From Legionella longbeachae (GTDB lineage Bacteria; Pseudomonadota; Gammaproteobacteria; Legionellales; Legionellaceae): a stretch of DNA of 64,000 bases. Both the position numbers and the translations under genes were made by a program. The stretch is from the NCBI RefSeq assembly GCF_004283175.1, contig NZ_RXNW01000018.1, positions 1 through 64,000 of the forward strand, read 5' to 3'. Under the pieces are notes generated by a model. That model was not told where the DNA came from. It saw nothing but the letters and a program-made list of their open reading frames with translations, and ran no database searches. Shown here in pieces: positions 35,993 to 45,851 of this stretch (positions are counted from its first letter, which is position 1; every line of letters begins with the position of its first letter).

Positions 35993-37351
35993 TTACTCTC
36001 CTTGATTCTCTAAATCCTCTTTAACCTCCAGGATAAGGCCTGATGCCTTAATTACTTTTATTGGCCTAGTCGCTGCTATAAATCCTTGAGATCGCACACT
36101 CCAAATTTCCCCGCGAATAACTGCCTGCCCTTCTCTATCAATATCACCAAGCGCTCGTCCTTTAGCTCCTTCCAGAACTGCTAATCCATGTTTAACTGAT
36201 TGGTTTCTCGCTTTTAGAGCAGCGCCTAATAGGACTATAAAAAGAAGTATATTTAAGAAAGCCATGAACCATATAACTGTCCAGGCTATGCGATACATTT
36301 GTGTATGAGTATCAAATAGCATAATAGAACCGATGACAAAAGCTATAGTGCCACCACCACCTAATGATCCATAGGCGGGTGTAAATGCTTCTGCAATAAT
36401 AAAGCCTATACCTAAAATAATGAGGAAAAAACCTGCATAATTAATTGGCAATAATTGAAAAGCGTAGAAAGCAAGACATAAGGATATAGCGCCAATTACC
36501 CCCGGTAATACATGCCCTGGATTTACTAATTCAAAGAAAATTCCATATATCCCAAGCAACAGCAGAAGATATGCTAATGTAGGAACAGTAATCAATGATA
36601 AAAACTGTGTACGCCAATCGGGATTAATAATCTCGATGATGGGGTTATTTGTATTTAATATTATCTTCTGATTATTTTGCATTACTGCTATGCCATTTAA
36701 TTGCGATAATAAATCCTTTTCATCCGTAGCAATGTAATTTATTACTCCTTCCTTTAAAGCTTCTGAGGAGGTTAGTGTAGACGCATTCATTACTGTTTTT
36801 TGAGCAAACACAGGATCGCGCCCCCTTAATTGCGCTAATGTACGCATGGTTGCCAGCGCATCATTAGTCATCTTTTCCTTTCTTGTTGATTGCTTTTTGG
36901 GGTCACTTTCATCTGTAAACCCCATTTCATTTAAACTCACGGGACTTGCTGCACCCAATTGTGTTCCAGGAGCCATTGCAGCTAATGTACTCGCATAAAG
37001 TAAATAAGTGCCGGCGCTTGCAGCCCGCGCACCTTTTGGACTTACGTAGGTTATAATAGGTACTTTGGATGATAAAAATTTTTGAATTATAGTCCGCGCT
37101 GCCTCATCAAGCCCACCAGGGGTATCAAGAGTAATTAAAATCAAATCTGCATGTTGCGCATGATCAATGTTACGGATGATGTAATCCGCTGTAGCGGGAC
37201 CAATTGCCCCCTTTATATTTAATTCAACTATTTTTGCCGCATAGGCATGCGAACTATGTATCAATAATATAAGGATTAGGGCTCTAAATGCAGATATCCT
37301 TATAGCCGTTAGCAGGGATATAAATCTCGCCACCAGGTGAATTTTGCCCAC
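35993..37351 (-). CDS. NfeD-type membrane serine protease
   Basis: 452 residues. An N-terminal signal or first span ([20 protein letters not shown]) precedes a ClpP-like serine-protease domain with [13 protein letters not shown] and the nucleophile in [11 protein letters not shown]. Four or five membrane segments follow (from about 250 to 370), then a C-terminal NfeD OB-fold domain ([21 protein letters not shown]). These proteases cut stomatin-type partners, consistent with the slipin gene 2 bases downstream. The upstream intergenic DNA is about 200 bases to the next gene. Confidence 0.9.
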   Translation of the reverse strand: MGKIHLVARFISLLTAIRISAFRALILILLIHSSHAYAAKIVELNIKGAIGPATADYIIRNIDHAQHADLILITLDTPGGLDEAARTIIQKFLSSKVPIITYVSPKGARAASAGTYLLYASTLAAMAPGTQLGAASPVSLNEMGFTDESDPKKQSTRKEKMTNDALATMRTLAQLRGRDPVFAQKTVMNASTLTSSEALKEGVINYIATDEKDLLSQLNGIAVMQNNQKIILNTNNPIIEIINPDWRTQFLSLITVPTLAYLLLLLGIYGIFFELVNPGHVLPGVIGAISLCLAFYAFQLLPINYAGFFLIILGIGFIIAEAFTPAYGSLGGGGTIAFVIGSIMLFDTHTQMYRIAWTVIWFMAFLNILLFIVLLGAALKARNQSVKHGLAVLEGAKGRALGDIDREGQAVIRGEIWSVRSQGFIAATRPIKVIKASGLILEVKEDLENQGE

Positions 37352-37547
37352 ACGCTAATCCCTTTGAACGTCCCCATAAGTTATAAGATAGCACAGATTG
37401 TGTAAATTATTAGTCATATTGTTTGTCTATAGATATAAACCTGTGATTCTATTGTTAGACGATCATCATTAGAATGTTAAGAACGTTAATACCTGGTGAT
37501 TTGTAGAACCTGGATACTTGCTGGCACCCAGGCTGTTTTATATTCTA

Positions 37548-39140
37548 CTAGAAGTAAACTCCAATTTGTGCAGATACGGTATCTGCAGTACCTCCGGTAC
37601 CTAGTGTCGGTGCATTTACCAGCCCTGGAGGTGCTGCACCATTAGCAAAGTCATTTGCGCTGTAATCAATTTCATGTCGATATTCAATGCTTTCTACAGT
37701 ATCCTTCCAGATTGAAATGTTAAATACGCCAATAAATCGATGTTGAGGTAAATTCAGCGCCAGTGCATCTTTAGTCCATTGATAACCCACACCTATAGAT
37801 GAAGGTCTGTTAAATGCCCTAAAAGTCATGTCAATCTCTGTTTGCAATGCCTGCGGTTTTGCACCACGCCCGTTAAAGCTTAGATCCTGTGCTCTAAATG
37901 CCTGCGTTGTTCCAACCCATTCAGCAGCAAAATTGAAGCGGTCATAACCCATATTTCCATAAACATCCACAGCTTGAGTTTTCCGCACCGCTTCGTTTCC
38001 ATTAAGTAAGGAACCAAAACCGCCAAAAGTACCCGGATTTGCTGCCGTATTTTGCATTCCCGCAGCATCGTCTATGGAGCTAATATAACTTGCGCCTACT
38101 TCACCCCTTATTTCGCTCAATGAAAAACTATAACCTGCATTCGCACCGCCTACTCCAGCTCGCCCCAGTGTCGTATCGCTCCTATAAATATAGGTTGCCA
38201 CAAATGGCCCCGAATCTTCCTGAGACTTATAGCCTAAGATGAAAGGTCTTGTCTTGGTCCGTGCTAGATTTAACGTTAATGGTGCGCTAATCATAGCACT
38301 GGAGTAACGTCCAAAAGGCACATACAACTGCCCCGCAGTGAAATAAAAGGGAGTTTTATCCAGGTTACCCACATTTACAAAACCCATATTCAGGTTAAAT
38401 GCAGAATTGTTAATTCTTGGACCTACATCTGGAGGGTTTGAATCGTATGCAATAGCAATATAAGCCTCAACATTTTGGTTAAGTGCCGCCGCAACATCCA
38501 CTTCACTCGACCCTAATGTCAAATCAACATTTGTTCCACCCACATAGTCACTATTCATCATGCCGACTGGTTCTGCTTTACCACTAATCGCAATTATGGG
38601 GCGCTCGGGAATAGGATAACCAATAGTTTTATAGGCTCTATATAATTTACGGCGTTGCTGCATTAAACGAATATCTCGGTTAATACTTGAAATATTAACG
38701 ATGTAATCAGAGCCATCGAATGCAGGGCGATCTCCCAGGTATGGGGAAGCAACTACGGGGGTTCCAGCAATATAAGTCACCACACGATTATCAGCAACCA
38801 GGGCAGTGGGATAAAATCCTATAGATTCTGGATGTTCTTCCGGCGTATGAACTGAAATACTTGATGAATGATACTTGATCATTTCATCTTTCTTCTCACG
38901 GACTTGAACCTGCTTTTTAGCAGACTTCGATACAGTTTTAGTTGCAACTGGCTTTGCTGTTTTAGCGCTTTTCTTCACTTTATGAGCCACTACTTGTTTT
39001 TGTAATGCCTCTAATTGGGTTTGTAACAGTTGGGTCTGTTTTTGTAACTGTGCTATCTGGCGTTGTAGTTGTTGATCATTTTCTGCATAGAGTGGTTTTG
39101 ATAAACAGACCAAAGCCAAGAAAACCATTTTGAACTTCAT
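37548..39140 (-). CDS. Outer-membrane beta-barrel protein (DUF3573-type porin-like)
   Basis: 530 residues. A signal peptide (MKFKMVFLALVCLSKPLYA) is followed by a coiled coil with Gln/Leu heptads (about 25-55), a Lys/Ala-rich linker, then a long barrel region of alternating strands ending with an aromatic C-terminal residue (GVYF), the usual outer-membrane insertion signal. The N-terminal coiled coil plus barrel is the DUF3573 layout seen in Francisella and Legionella, including the iron-siderophore porin LbtP; which substrate this copy carries is not evident. Confidence 0.78.
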   Translation of the reverse strand: MKFKMVFLALVCLSKPLYAENDQQLQRQIAQLQKQTQLLQTQLEALQKQVVAHKVKKSAKTAKPVATKTVSKSAKKQVQVREKKDEMIKYHSSSISVHTPEEHPESIGFYPTALVADNRVVTYIAGTPVVASPYLGDRPAFDGSDYIVNISSINRDIRLMQQRRKLYRAYKTIGYPIPERPIIAISGKAEPVGMMNSDYVGGTNVDLTLGSSEVDVAAALNQNVEAYIAIAYDSNPPDVGPRINNSAFNLNMGFVNVGNLDKTPFYFTAGQLYVPFGRYSSAMISAPLTLNLARTKTRPFILGYKSQEDSGPFVATYIYRSDTTLGRAGVGGANAGYSFSLSEIRGEVGASYISSIDDAAGMQNTAANPGTFGGFGSLLNGNEAVRKTQAVDVYGNMGYDRFNFAAEWVGTTQAFRAQDLSFNGRGAKPQALQTEIDMTFRAFNRPSSIGVGYQWTKDALALNLPQHRFIGVFNISIWKDTVESIEYRHEIDYSANDFANGAAPPGLVNAPTLGTGGTADTVSAQIGVYF

Positions 39141-39263
39141 GTAGGACTCCTGTTTATTATTTTTACTTCCACAGCGGGAGGGGTGAAATTATATCTTGGC
39201 AAGTAAAAACTGACTAGACATTTTATTATAAATTTGCGTAATTTTTGTAACTATAAATCAAAA

Positions 39264-39286
39264 AAAACCCATGCCAGATGGGTTTT
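39264..39286 (-). terminator. Rho-independent terminator of the 39327 gene
   Basis: On the minus strand AAAACCCAT and ATGGGTTTT pair over 9 bp with a CTGGC loop, followed by a run of T. It lies 40 bases beyond the stop of the MOMP-like gene. Confidence 0.85.
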
Positions 39287-39326
39287 AATTTCGATTTATA
39301 ATTTTGTACAAAATGGAATCAATAAA

Positions 39327-40295
39327 TTATGCATTACCGATGAGTTTTAGTCCAAAATATGGGCCAAAAACTCCATAATCTACTGCGCGAACAGGACCGA
39401 CCAAATTCGCGAATGATTGCGCCTCAAGTACATGGAAGTAATTAATTGCTTGATAGCCTACCTGAACATTAGCGATACCTATAGGTGTCGCATGAGCATA
39501 ATTTACCCCAAGCTTCGCCTCTAAGCTAGGAACTATTCCTTTTTTGCGAAAGAAAACTTGTTCAACAATCACATCGAAAGGTGCCAGGACAAAACCTGCC
39601 TGATATCGGTTAGTTCCATAAAGTAATGATCCTGCGCCATTAGCCGTAATACTTAGTGAGTCTGTAATGTAGTATGCGTAATCCAATCCAACAGCAGGTC
39701 CAAATCCTTTATAATTGGTATTATTAAACTTACTCAAAGGATTGTTTGCTAACATTGGAATTGGGAGTTGTTGCGTTATATAATAGTTCGTTGCTGTTGA
39801 TTGTATGTTGGCATATTGCAAGCCTCCATAGAACCTGACTTTATCTCTAACGCTCAGGTTAGTATATTGTCCCATGACTACATTTACTTGATCAATTCTA
39901 TTAAAACTTGTTAATTCAAAAGGAGCAGGGAGTGGTGGTAATCCTATTGCAGGGATAGTAAGAGTCCCAAAGAAATTTGTTGGATCTATAGAACTGCTAA
40001 AATGCATCCAATTAATACTGATGTCATTTCCTGTGTTGAAGTGATAAGAGCCTTCCAAGCGGTATCCCCAATTCCAATCATTCTTTACTTCTTTATTTAG
40101 GGGTGCAGTACCTGGTTCAAATGCTTTTTCACTACCATAAACTGATCTCAAATAGAGAGCTTGAGCACTAAAATCCCAAAGTTTTGTTTCGCAAGGAACG
40201 GTAACATTACCCGGGGTACAAGCTGGACCCATAGATCCGGCAATAGTTACATTTGCTGCCAATCCTAACACAGCGATAGTTACTTTTTTAAACAT
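39327..40295 (-). CDS. Legionella MOMP-family outer-membrane protein, divergent paralogue
   Basis: 322 residues from ATG 40295 (GGAG six bases upstream; the frame opens nine codons earlier). A signal peptide with cleavage near VTIAGS is followed by the MOMP mature start [20 protein letters not shown]. Paired N-terminal cysteines, [18 protein letters not shown] and the ending GPYFGLKLIGNA are shared with the two paralogues upstream, but the middle differs greatly. MOMP is the major porin of Legionella. It has a terminator before and after, so it is probably its own transcription unit. Confidence 0.9.
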   Translation of the reverse strand: MFKKVTIAVLGLAANVTIAGSMGPACTPGNVTVPCETKLWDFSAQALYLRSVYGSEKAFEPGTAPLNKEVKNDWNWGYRLEGSYHFNTGNDISINWMHFSSSIDPTNFFGTLTIPAIGLPPLPAPFELTSFNRIDQVNVVMGQYTNLSVRDKVRFYGGLQYANIQSTATNYYITQQLPIPMLANNPLSKFNNTNYKGFGPAVGLDYAYYITDSLSITANGAGSLLYGTNRYQAGFVLAPFDVIVEQVFFRKKGIVPSLEAKLGVNYAHATPIGIANVQVGYQAINYFHVLEAQSFANLVGPVRAVDYGVFGPYFGLKLIGNA

Positions 40296-40313
40296 GAATA
40301 CTCCATTAAAAAA

Positions 40314-40338
40314 AAAGCCCATCTTTTAGACGGGCTTT
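40314..40338 (-). terminator. Rho-independent terminator of the middle MOMP gene
   Basis: On the minus strand AAAGCCCGTC and GATGGGCTTT pair (one G-U) around a TAAAA loop and run into at least six more T. It lies 25 bases past the stop of the 40363 gene. Confidence 0.9.
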
Positions 40339-40362
40339 ACAAAATCTTAATCAATTAAGAAA

Positions 40363-41316
40363 TTAAACGTTTCCAACATACTTCAGACCGAAGTAAGGAC
40401 CTGCAGCAGCAAAGTCAGTAGATGTAGTTTGTAACACAGTTGTGTTTAATGCATGGATGTAATCAAACCACATGTAACCAGCATCTAGAGTTAAGTCACC
40501 TTGTGCCATTGCATAAGTATAGCTAGCACCTAACTTAGCTTCTAATTCAGGAACGATTGCTGTTCTGCTTCCAGCGATGTTTAAGTCAAATACTTCACCA
40601 TCAGCGCTTGTGAACACATCAAGGTCGTAACCATGCTTAGCAGTACCAACTAATACAGCAGCAGCCGCTTTAGCATAAATTCCGAAACCGTTACCAAATA
40701 CATAGTTCATGTCGATACCAGTACGTGGACCGAAACCATTGTATTGAGTACTTCCATTGAAACGAGCAAGGAAATCATCTGGATCAGCATCTACATCAGC
40801 AGCAAATGCATGAACGCTTCTCTTAATGCTTGCGAATTGGAAACCACCATGGAAACGGATTTTCTTGTTAGCGCTGACGTCAACGAATTGACCCATTTCA
40901 CCGTTAACTGCATCCCATCTGTTTTTGTGACCGAAACCGATCGCTAAGTCTGGTGCGAAATCTGGAGTAAATGTGCTGTTATTCCAGCTTGTATCCAAGT
41001 GGTACCAAGTTAAGGTAATATCATTTCCAGTGTTGAAGTGATAAGAACCTTCGATTTGAAAACCCCAGTTCCATTGAGCATCTAAATCAGTATTAATAGA
41101 AGCACCAGGTACAACAGGGTTTGTTTCAATTCCTAGCGAAATATCAGTATCGGTCATTGTTTGTAAGACCAGAGCTTGTCCACCAACATTCCATGCAGTG
41201 CTTGGGCAAGGAACAGTAACGTTACCTGGTGTGCAAACTGGGCCCATGGTGCCAGCGAATACTGCACTGCTACCTAAAGCAAGAACAGCTAACGCTGTTT
41301 TTTTCAAATTTAACAT
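40363..41316 (-). CDS. Major outer-membrane protein (MOMP), copy 1
   Basis: 317 residues from ATG 41316 (GGAG upstream; a GTG in frame four codons earlier is inside the ribosome site). A signal peptide ending SSAVFAG is followed by [17 protein letters not shown], with the two MOMP Cys, and alternating strands of a beta-barrel ending [12 protein letters not shown]. It is the nearest relative of the gene at 41480, with about 95% identity in protein and an exactly identical block at nucleotide level. The promoter (41417-41445) and terminator (40314-40338) flank it, so it is a single-gene unit. Confidence 0.96.
   Translation of the reverse strand: MLNLKKTALAVLALGSSAVFAGTMGPVCTPGNVTVPCPSTAWNVGGQALVLQTMTDTDISLGIETNPVVPGASINTDLDAQWNWGFQIEGSYHFNTGNDITLTWYHLDTSWNNSTFTPDFAPDLAIGFGHKNRWDAVNGEMGQFVDVSANKKIRFHGGFQFASIKRSVHAFAADVDADPDDFLARFNGSTQYNGFGPRTGIDMNYVFGNGFGIYAKAAAAVLVGTAKHGYDLDVFTSADGEVFDLNIAGSRTAIVPELEAKLGASYTYAMAQGDLTLDAGYMWFDYIHALNTTVLQTTSTDFAAAGPYFGLKYVGNV
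40667..41111 (-). repeat. Identical block in MOMP copy 1
   Basis: 445 bases identical to 41784-42228; the copies differ at 40666/41783 and at 41112/42229. A further roughly 80 identical bases lie beyond the second difference. Flanking coding and all regulatory sequence diverge. Confidence 0.9.
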
Positions 41317-41416
41317 GCTTATCTCCACTTTTTATTATTATTTCCGTTCGTTACCAATTTAAATTGTTAGCAACGGTACGCATATTCGCTCTATCACCGA
41401 GAGCGTACCTTGCTCA

Positions 41417-41445
41417 ATTATCTTACCGGACCTTTATAAAGTCAA
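41417..41445 (-). promoter_or_regulatory. Promoter of MOMP copy 1
   Basis: On the minus strand TTGACT (41445-41440) and GATAAT (41422-41417) are separated by 17 bases, a near-consensus sigma-70 pair about 100 bases before the ATG. Confidence 0.7.
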
Positions 41446-41479
41446 CAGTATTAATTAAATTTCTTAAAATGATAGCGAA

Positions 41480-42433
41480 TTAAATGTTACCTATATACTT
41501 CAAGCCAAAGTAAGGACCTGCAGCAGCAAAATCAGTCGCTGTAGTTTGTAATACTGTTGTGTTTAATGCATGAATGTAGTCAAACCACATGTATCCAGCA
41601 TCCAGTATTAAATCACCTTGAGCTAATGGATAGTCATAGCTAGCGCCTAATTTAGCTTCTAATTCAGGAACAATTGCTGTTCTGCTTCCACCGATGTTTA
41701 AGTCAAATACTTCACCAGCAGCGCTTGTGAACACATCAAGGTCGTAACCATGCTTAGCAGTACCAACTAATACAGCAGCAGCTGCTTTAGCATAAATTCC
41801 GAAACCGTTACCAAATACATAGTTCATGTCGATACCAGTACGTGGACCGAAACCATTGTATTGAGTACTTCCATTGAAACGAGCAAGGAAATCATCTGGA
41901 TCAGCATCTACATCAGCAGCAAATGCATGAACGCTTCTCTTAATGCTTGCGAATTGGAAACCACCATGGAAACGGATTTTCTTGTTAGCGCTGACGTCAA
42001 CGAATTGACCCATTTCACCGTTAACTGCATCCCATCTGTTTTTGTGACCGAAACCGATCGCTAAGTCTGGTGCGAAATCTGGAGTAAATGTGCTGTTATT
42101 CCAGCTTGTATCCAAGTGGTACCAAGTTAAGGTAATATCATTTCCAGTGTTGAAGTGATAAGAACCTTCGATTTGAAAACCCCAGTTCCATTGAGCATCT
42201 AAATCAGTATTAATAGAAGCACCAGGTATAACAGGGTTTGTTTCAATTCCTAGCGAAATATCAGTATCGGTCATTGTTTGTAAGACCAGAGCTTGTCCAC
42301 CAACATTCCATCCAGTGCTTGGGCAAGGAACAGTCACATTACCTGGGGTACAAACTGGACCCATGGTACCTGCAAAAAGGGTACTGCTGCCTAAAGCTAA
42401 AATTGCCATAGTTGTTTTTTTTAAACTTAACAT
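41480..42433 (-). CDS. Major outer-membrane protein (MOMP), copy 2
   Basis: 317 residues starting [14 protein letters not shown], with signal cleavage near TLFAG, then the same mature start [15 protein letters not shown]. It shares almost the whole mature sequence with copy 1 and differs mainly in the signal peptide and last 60 residues (for example [17 protein letters not shown] against [17 protein letters not shown]). As the major porin it should be strongly expressed, and it has a consensus TTGACA promoter. It lies 150 bases upstream of copy 1 and is transcribed in the same direction; no terminator is visible between its stop and the promoter of copy 1. Confidence 0.96.
   Translation of the reverse strand: MLSLKKTTMAILALGSSTLFAGTMGPVCTPGNVTVPCPSTGWNVGGQALVLQTMTDTDISLGIETNPVIPGASINTDLDAQWNWGFQIEGSYHFNTGNDITLTWYHLDTSWNNSTFTPDFAPDLAIGFGHKNRWDAVNGEMGQFVDVSANKKIRFHGGFQFASIKRSVHAFAADVDADPDDFLARFNGSTQYNGFGPRTGIDMNYVFGNGFGIYAKAAAAVLVGTAKHGYDLDVFTSAAGEVFDLNIGGSRTAIVPELEAKLGASYDYPLAQGDLILDAGYMWFDYIHALNTTVLQTTATDFAAAGPYFGLKYIGNI
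41784..42228 (-). repeat. Identical block in MOMP copy 2
   Basis: Exact match to 40667-41111 at an offset of 1117 bases. Confidence 0.9.
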
Positions 42434-42781
42434 GCTTATGTCTCCGCATAAATTATTATTGTATTTCTATATTCATTGATAACTCTCTACTAGGAGTTGT
42501 CATTAGCATGCCTTCGTCGCTTCAGGTCGATGCATGCAACAGTGTTGAGTATTAGCAGTGGAGTGGAATATGTCAAGAAAAATTATAAAAAAAAATAATT
42601 ATTTTCAAGTGGATATGTTTTTTTTGCTCATCGAATATTTTTTTTAATCAAAATGAAAAAAATTAATATTTTACATGTAAGTCGGTTATCCATCGGAACA
42701 AATAGGAATAAACATTATCATTCTGCATCTTGAAAGGTAATTCGTGTTATCCTTAGCTATCTGCAAAATTATGAGATTTTT
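42434..42781. other. Divergent intergenic region of MOMP and pyrC
   Basis: About 350 bases. The left side contains the MOMP leader and promoter, and the right side the AT-rich upstream region of pyrC (poly-A/T near 42590-42670). Nothing else is seen. Confidence 0.55.
42549..42576 (-). promoter_or_regulatory. Promoter of MOMP copy 2
   Basis: On the minus strand a perfect TTGACA (42576-42571) is followed 16 bases later by TAATAC (42554-42549). The implied leader is about 110 bases. The strength of the -35 box fits a highly expressed porin. Confidence 0.72.
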
Positions 42782-43816
42782 ATGGTACAAACATTGCGTA
42801 TTAACCGTCCTGACGATTGGCATGTTCATCTTAGAGACAATGAATTATTACAACATACTGTAATGGGTAGCGCCAAGCATTTCGCCCGTGCATTAATCAT
42901 GCCAAATCTTAAACCGGCACTTACCACGTTGTCTTCAATTAATGATTACAGATCCAGGATTCTTGCCGCCTTACCTGAAGGCAGCGCATTTGAACCATAC
43001 ATGACTTTTTATTTGAACGATTCCGTAGATCCTGAAGATCTAAACAAGGCAGCAAATATACCTTATATTTTAGGAGCAAAACTCTATCCCGCTGGGGCTA
43101 CAACCAATTCTGAAGCCGGAGCTAAATCACTTACTGATCTTTATACCCATTTCGAAATATTAGAAAACAATAACTTGGTACTGCAAATCCATGGAGAAGT
43201 AACTCATAGCGATATATTTGAGCGAGAATCTCTATTTATAGATGAATATTTAAAACCAATAGTCAGCAATTTTCCTAAACTAAGGATAGTATTTGAACAT
43301 ATTTCGACTCAAGCTGCTGTAGAGTATGTACTGCAAGCGCCTAAAACTGTTTCCGCTACAATTACCCCTCATCATTTGTTGTATAATCGTAATAAATTAC
43401 TCGCAGGTGGAATTAAGCCACATTATTATTGCTTGCCTGTTTTAAAGCATGAACGGGATCAAAAAGCATTACAGCTTGCTGCTTGTAGTGGAAATCCTAA
43501 ATTTTTTGCCGGAACGGACAGCGCACCACATAGCGTAACTACAAAAGAAAATGCATGCGGATGCGCTGGGATTTATTCTGCCCCATATGCTTTGGGTTTA
43601 TATGCACAAGTGTTTGATGAATTAAACCAATTAAAACACCTGAATCATTTTTTAAGTCACTTTGGCGCTGAATTTTATCAATTACCTATTAATCAGCAAC
43701 AAATCGAATTAATTAAATTATCACAAATAGTACCCAACTATTTACCCTTAGGTTTGTCTCAAGTTGTTCCTATAGCAGCTGGAGAAACGATTCAATGGAG
43801 CGCCCATGAATCATAA
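42782..43816 (+). CDS. pyrC: Dihydroorotase
   Basis: 344 residues (E. coli PyrC 348). This zinc enzyme closes carbamoyl aspartate to dihydroorotate in pyrimidine synthesis. Metal and substrate motifs are complete: DWHVHLRD, the carbamylated Lys in LGAKLYPAGATTNSEAG, HGEV, EHIST, TPHHLLYNRN and the Asp loop FAGTDSAPH. The rnt gene starts 11 bases before its stop codon, suggesting translational coupling. Confidence 0.97.
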   Translation: MVQTLRINRPDDWHVHLRDNELLQHTVMGSAKHFARALIMPNLKPALTTLSSINDYRSRILAALPEGSAFEPYMTFYLNDSVDPEDLNKAANIPYILGAKLYPAGATTNSEAGAKSLTDLYTHFEILENNNLVLQIHGEVTHSDIFERESLFIDEYLKPIVSNFPKLRIVFEHISTQAAVEYVLQAPKTVSATITPHHLLYNRNKLLAGGIKPHYYCLPVLKHERDQKALQLAACSGNPKFFAGTDSAPHSVTTKENACGCAGIYSAPYALGLYAQVFDELNQLKHLNHFLSHFGAEFYQLPINQQQIELIKLSQIVPNYLPLGLSQVVPIAAGETIQWSAHES

Positions 43817-44423
43817 TTCCTTATCCGGCATGAATATAAAAAATCGGTTTCGTGGCTTTTTACCTGTGGTTGTTGATGTTGAAACTGCTGGTGTTAATCC
43901 ACAAAAAAATGCATTACTAGAAATGTGCATCGTACTCATTCTAATGGATGATCAGGGGAAATTCTATCGAGGAAAAAGCTATTTTGAACATATTTTACCT
44001 TTTTCGGGGTCGGAACTCGATCCAAAATCACTTGAATTTAATCAAATTGATCCCTTTCAACCATTACGCTTTGCCATCGATGAAAAAACTGCCCTCGAAA
44101 ATTTATTCCATCCAATTTTTGCAGCACTTAAAATATTCCAGTGTCAGCGTGCTGTTTTAGTAGGTCACAATGCATGGTTTGATTTATTGTTTATAAAGGA
44201 GGCTATAAAGAGAACTGGAGTTAAATCTCCATTTCATGCATTTACTTGTTTTGATACAGCAACCTTGGGTGGCTTTATTTACGGGCAAACTGTATTAGCA
44301 AAAGCAGCCCAGGCAGCCGGAATTGCTTTTGATGCACAAGAAGCTCATTCAGCAATTTATGATGCGGAGAAGACAGCGGATCTATTTTGCCATATGGCAA
44401 ACTTGTGGCAGCAAAGACAGTAA
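43806..44423 (+). CDS. rnt: Ribonuclease T
   Basis: 205 residues. DEDD-type 3' exonuclease that matures the ends of tRNAs and other stable RNAs. The four acidic positions can be placed in VVDVETAGVN (Asp and Glu), VGHNAWFDLLF and HSAIYDAEKTADLF, the last with the HxxxxD pattern. It overlaps pyrC by 11 bases. The N-terminus starts MNHNSLSGMNIKNRFRGFLP; an ATG at 43830 (the second Met) is also possible. Confidence 0.95.
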   Translation: MNHNSLSGMNIKNRFRGFLPVVVDVETAGVNPQKNALLEMCIVLILMDDQGKFYRGKSYFEHILPFSGSELDPKSLEFNQIDPFQPLRFAIDEKTALENLFHPIFAALKIFQCQRAVLVGHNAWFDLLFIKEAIKRTGVKSPFHAFTCFDTATLGGFIYGQTVLAKAAQAAGIAFDAQEAHSAIYDAEKTADLFCHMANLWQQRQ

Positions 44424-44462
44424 GGCACACAGCCTGAGTAGGTACAGCTCAGGCTGTACATT

Positions 44463-45068
44463 TTATAATGAATCAGAATGCTCTGACAAATATGCAGCCA
44501 CCCCTTCTGTTGAAGCGGTCATACCTGCTTTTCCTTTTTGCCAACCAGCAGGGCAAACCTCACCGTTTTCTTCAAAGTGCTGTACAGCATCTATGATTCT
44601 AAGAAGTTCATCTACGTTACGGCCGATGGGCAAGTCATTGACAATTTGTGAGCGAACAATGCCATTGGTATCAATAATAAATGCTCCACGGAAAGCAACA
44701 CCTGCAGCAGGATGCTCCACGCCATAGGACTGACAAATACTATGAGTTATGTCTGCGGCCATTGTATAACGGACAGAACCAATACCGCCCTTGTTTACCG
44801 GAGTATTTCTATATGCGTTATGAGTAAAGTGTGAATCAATAGAAACAGTAACCACCTCGACGTTACGGCTTTTAAATTCATCAATGCGATGATCTAAAGC
44901 AATCAACTCGGAAGGGCATACAAAGGTAAAATCCAAAGGATAAAAAAACACAAGACCATATTTACCTTTCAAATGCTCGTGTAAATTAAATTTATCCACA
45001 ATTTCACCATTTGCCAAAACAGCAGCTACAGTAAAATCAGGAGCTTTTCTTCCCACTAATACACTCAT
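44463..45068 (-). CDS. ahpC: Alkyl-hydroperoxide-reductase-type 2-Cys peroxiredoxin
   Basis: 201 residues from ATG 45068, with GGAG upstream; the frame is open 35 codons further but that part lacks family similarity. The peroxidatic Cys is in FTFVCPSE and the resolving Cys in EVCPAGWQKG, so it is a typical 2-Cys enzyme that reduces H2O2 and organic peroxides. DSHFTHNAYRNTP and AFIIDTNGIVRSQ are also conserved. The tail ends with VAAYLSEHSDSL. No ahpF is adjacent, and it may use thioredoxin or AhpD. Confidence 0.94.
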   Translation of the reverse strand: MSVLVGRKAPDFTVAAVLANGEIVDKFNLHEHLKGKYGLVFFYPLDFTFVCPSELIALDHRIDEFKSRNVEVVTVSIDSHFTHNAYRNTPVNKGGIGSVRYTMAADITHSICQSYGVEHPAAGVAFRGAFIIDTNGIVRSQIVNDLPIGRNVDELLRIIDAVQHFEENGEVCPAGWQKGKAGMTASTEGVAAYLSEHSDSL

Positions 45069-45244
45069 TCTATGATCTCCATTAATTATTATAATTATGT
45101 ATATCTCTTTAGAGCTTGTTGACAATTCCAAAATCTTACCAAGATGTAACGCTGGCATTCGCATGCTTTGCATTTAGGCTATGCGCTGCTACTCTAAACC
45201 ACATCATTTTGGCTTAATCTAACGAATTGTCAATAAAACCTATG

Positions 45245-45562
45245 TTATGCAGCAATTGCGTCTCGCAGCATGGTTTCTAGTTCACCTTGTTGAAATAACT
45301 CAGCAATAATGTCAGAACCGCCTATCAACTCTCCTTTTATGTAAAGCTGGGGAAAAGTAGGCCAATCAGAGAACTGAGGTAAAGTTTGACGAATATCAGG
45401 ATTAGCAAGAACATCTACATACGCAAAATCAACACCACACGCCTCGATACATTGGACTGCGCGTGCAGAAAACCCACATTGTGGTATCTTCGGTGTACCT
45501 TTCATATAAAGCAAAATAGCGTTTTCAGTTATTTGCTTTTTAATTTTATCTAAAGTATCCAC
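45245..45562 (-). CDS. grxD: Monothiol glutaredoxin
   Basis: 105 residues. Active site PQCGFSARAVQ (CGFS) with KGTPKIPQ before it and the glutathione-binding SDWPTFPQLYIKGELIGGSD after it. It is a Grx4-type protein that carries iron-sulfur clusters. It lies between ahpC and sodB, giving three oxidative-stress or iron genes in a row. Confidence 0.96.
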   Translation of the reverse strand: MDTLDKIKKQITENAILLYMKGTPKIPQCGFSARAVQCIEACGVDFAYVDVLANPDIRQTLPQFSDWPTFPQLYIKGELIGGSDIIAELFQQGELETMLRDAIAA

Positions 45563-45851
45563 TCACACACCCTTTAAGTAATAAATTTAATGACGGTCAT
45601 TATTGCGAAAACCTATCAATCTTACAATCAATAATATTTTGGCACATTAGTCTAACAAATCTTTGATCAAAAGCCAATCAATATCCCATTTGAACAAATA
45701 AGATCCAAAATAAATTATCGAAGTATAGTTCAATATGAATAAACCATTATTAAGTAATCACCATAGCTTTTTTCTTAATTAAGATTAATCTTCATTGAAT
45801 ATCACCATCTACCTGCTAAACTTAGCGCAGAATAATAATTAGGAGATTAGG

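Noticed and set aside
41861-42064. Plus-strand frame repeated in both MOMP genes (also 40744-40947)
   Set aside because: It is the antisense shadow of the identical MOMP block, not a conserved small gene.
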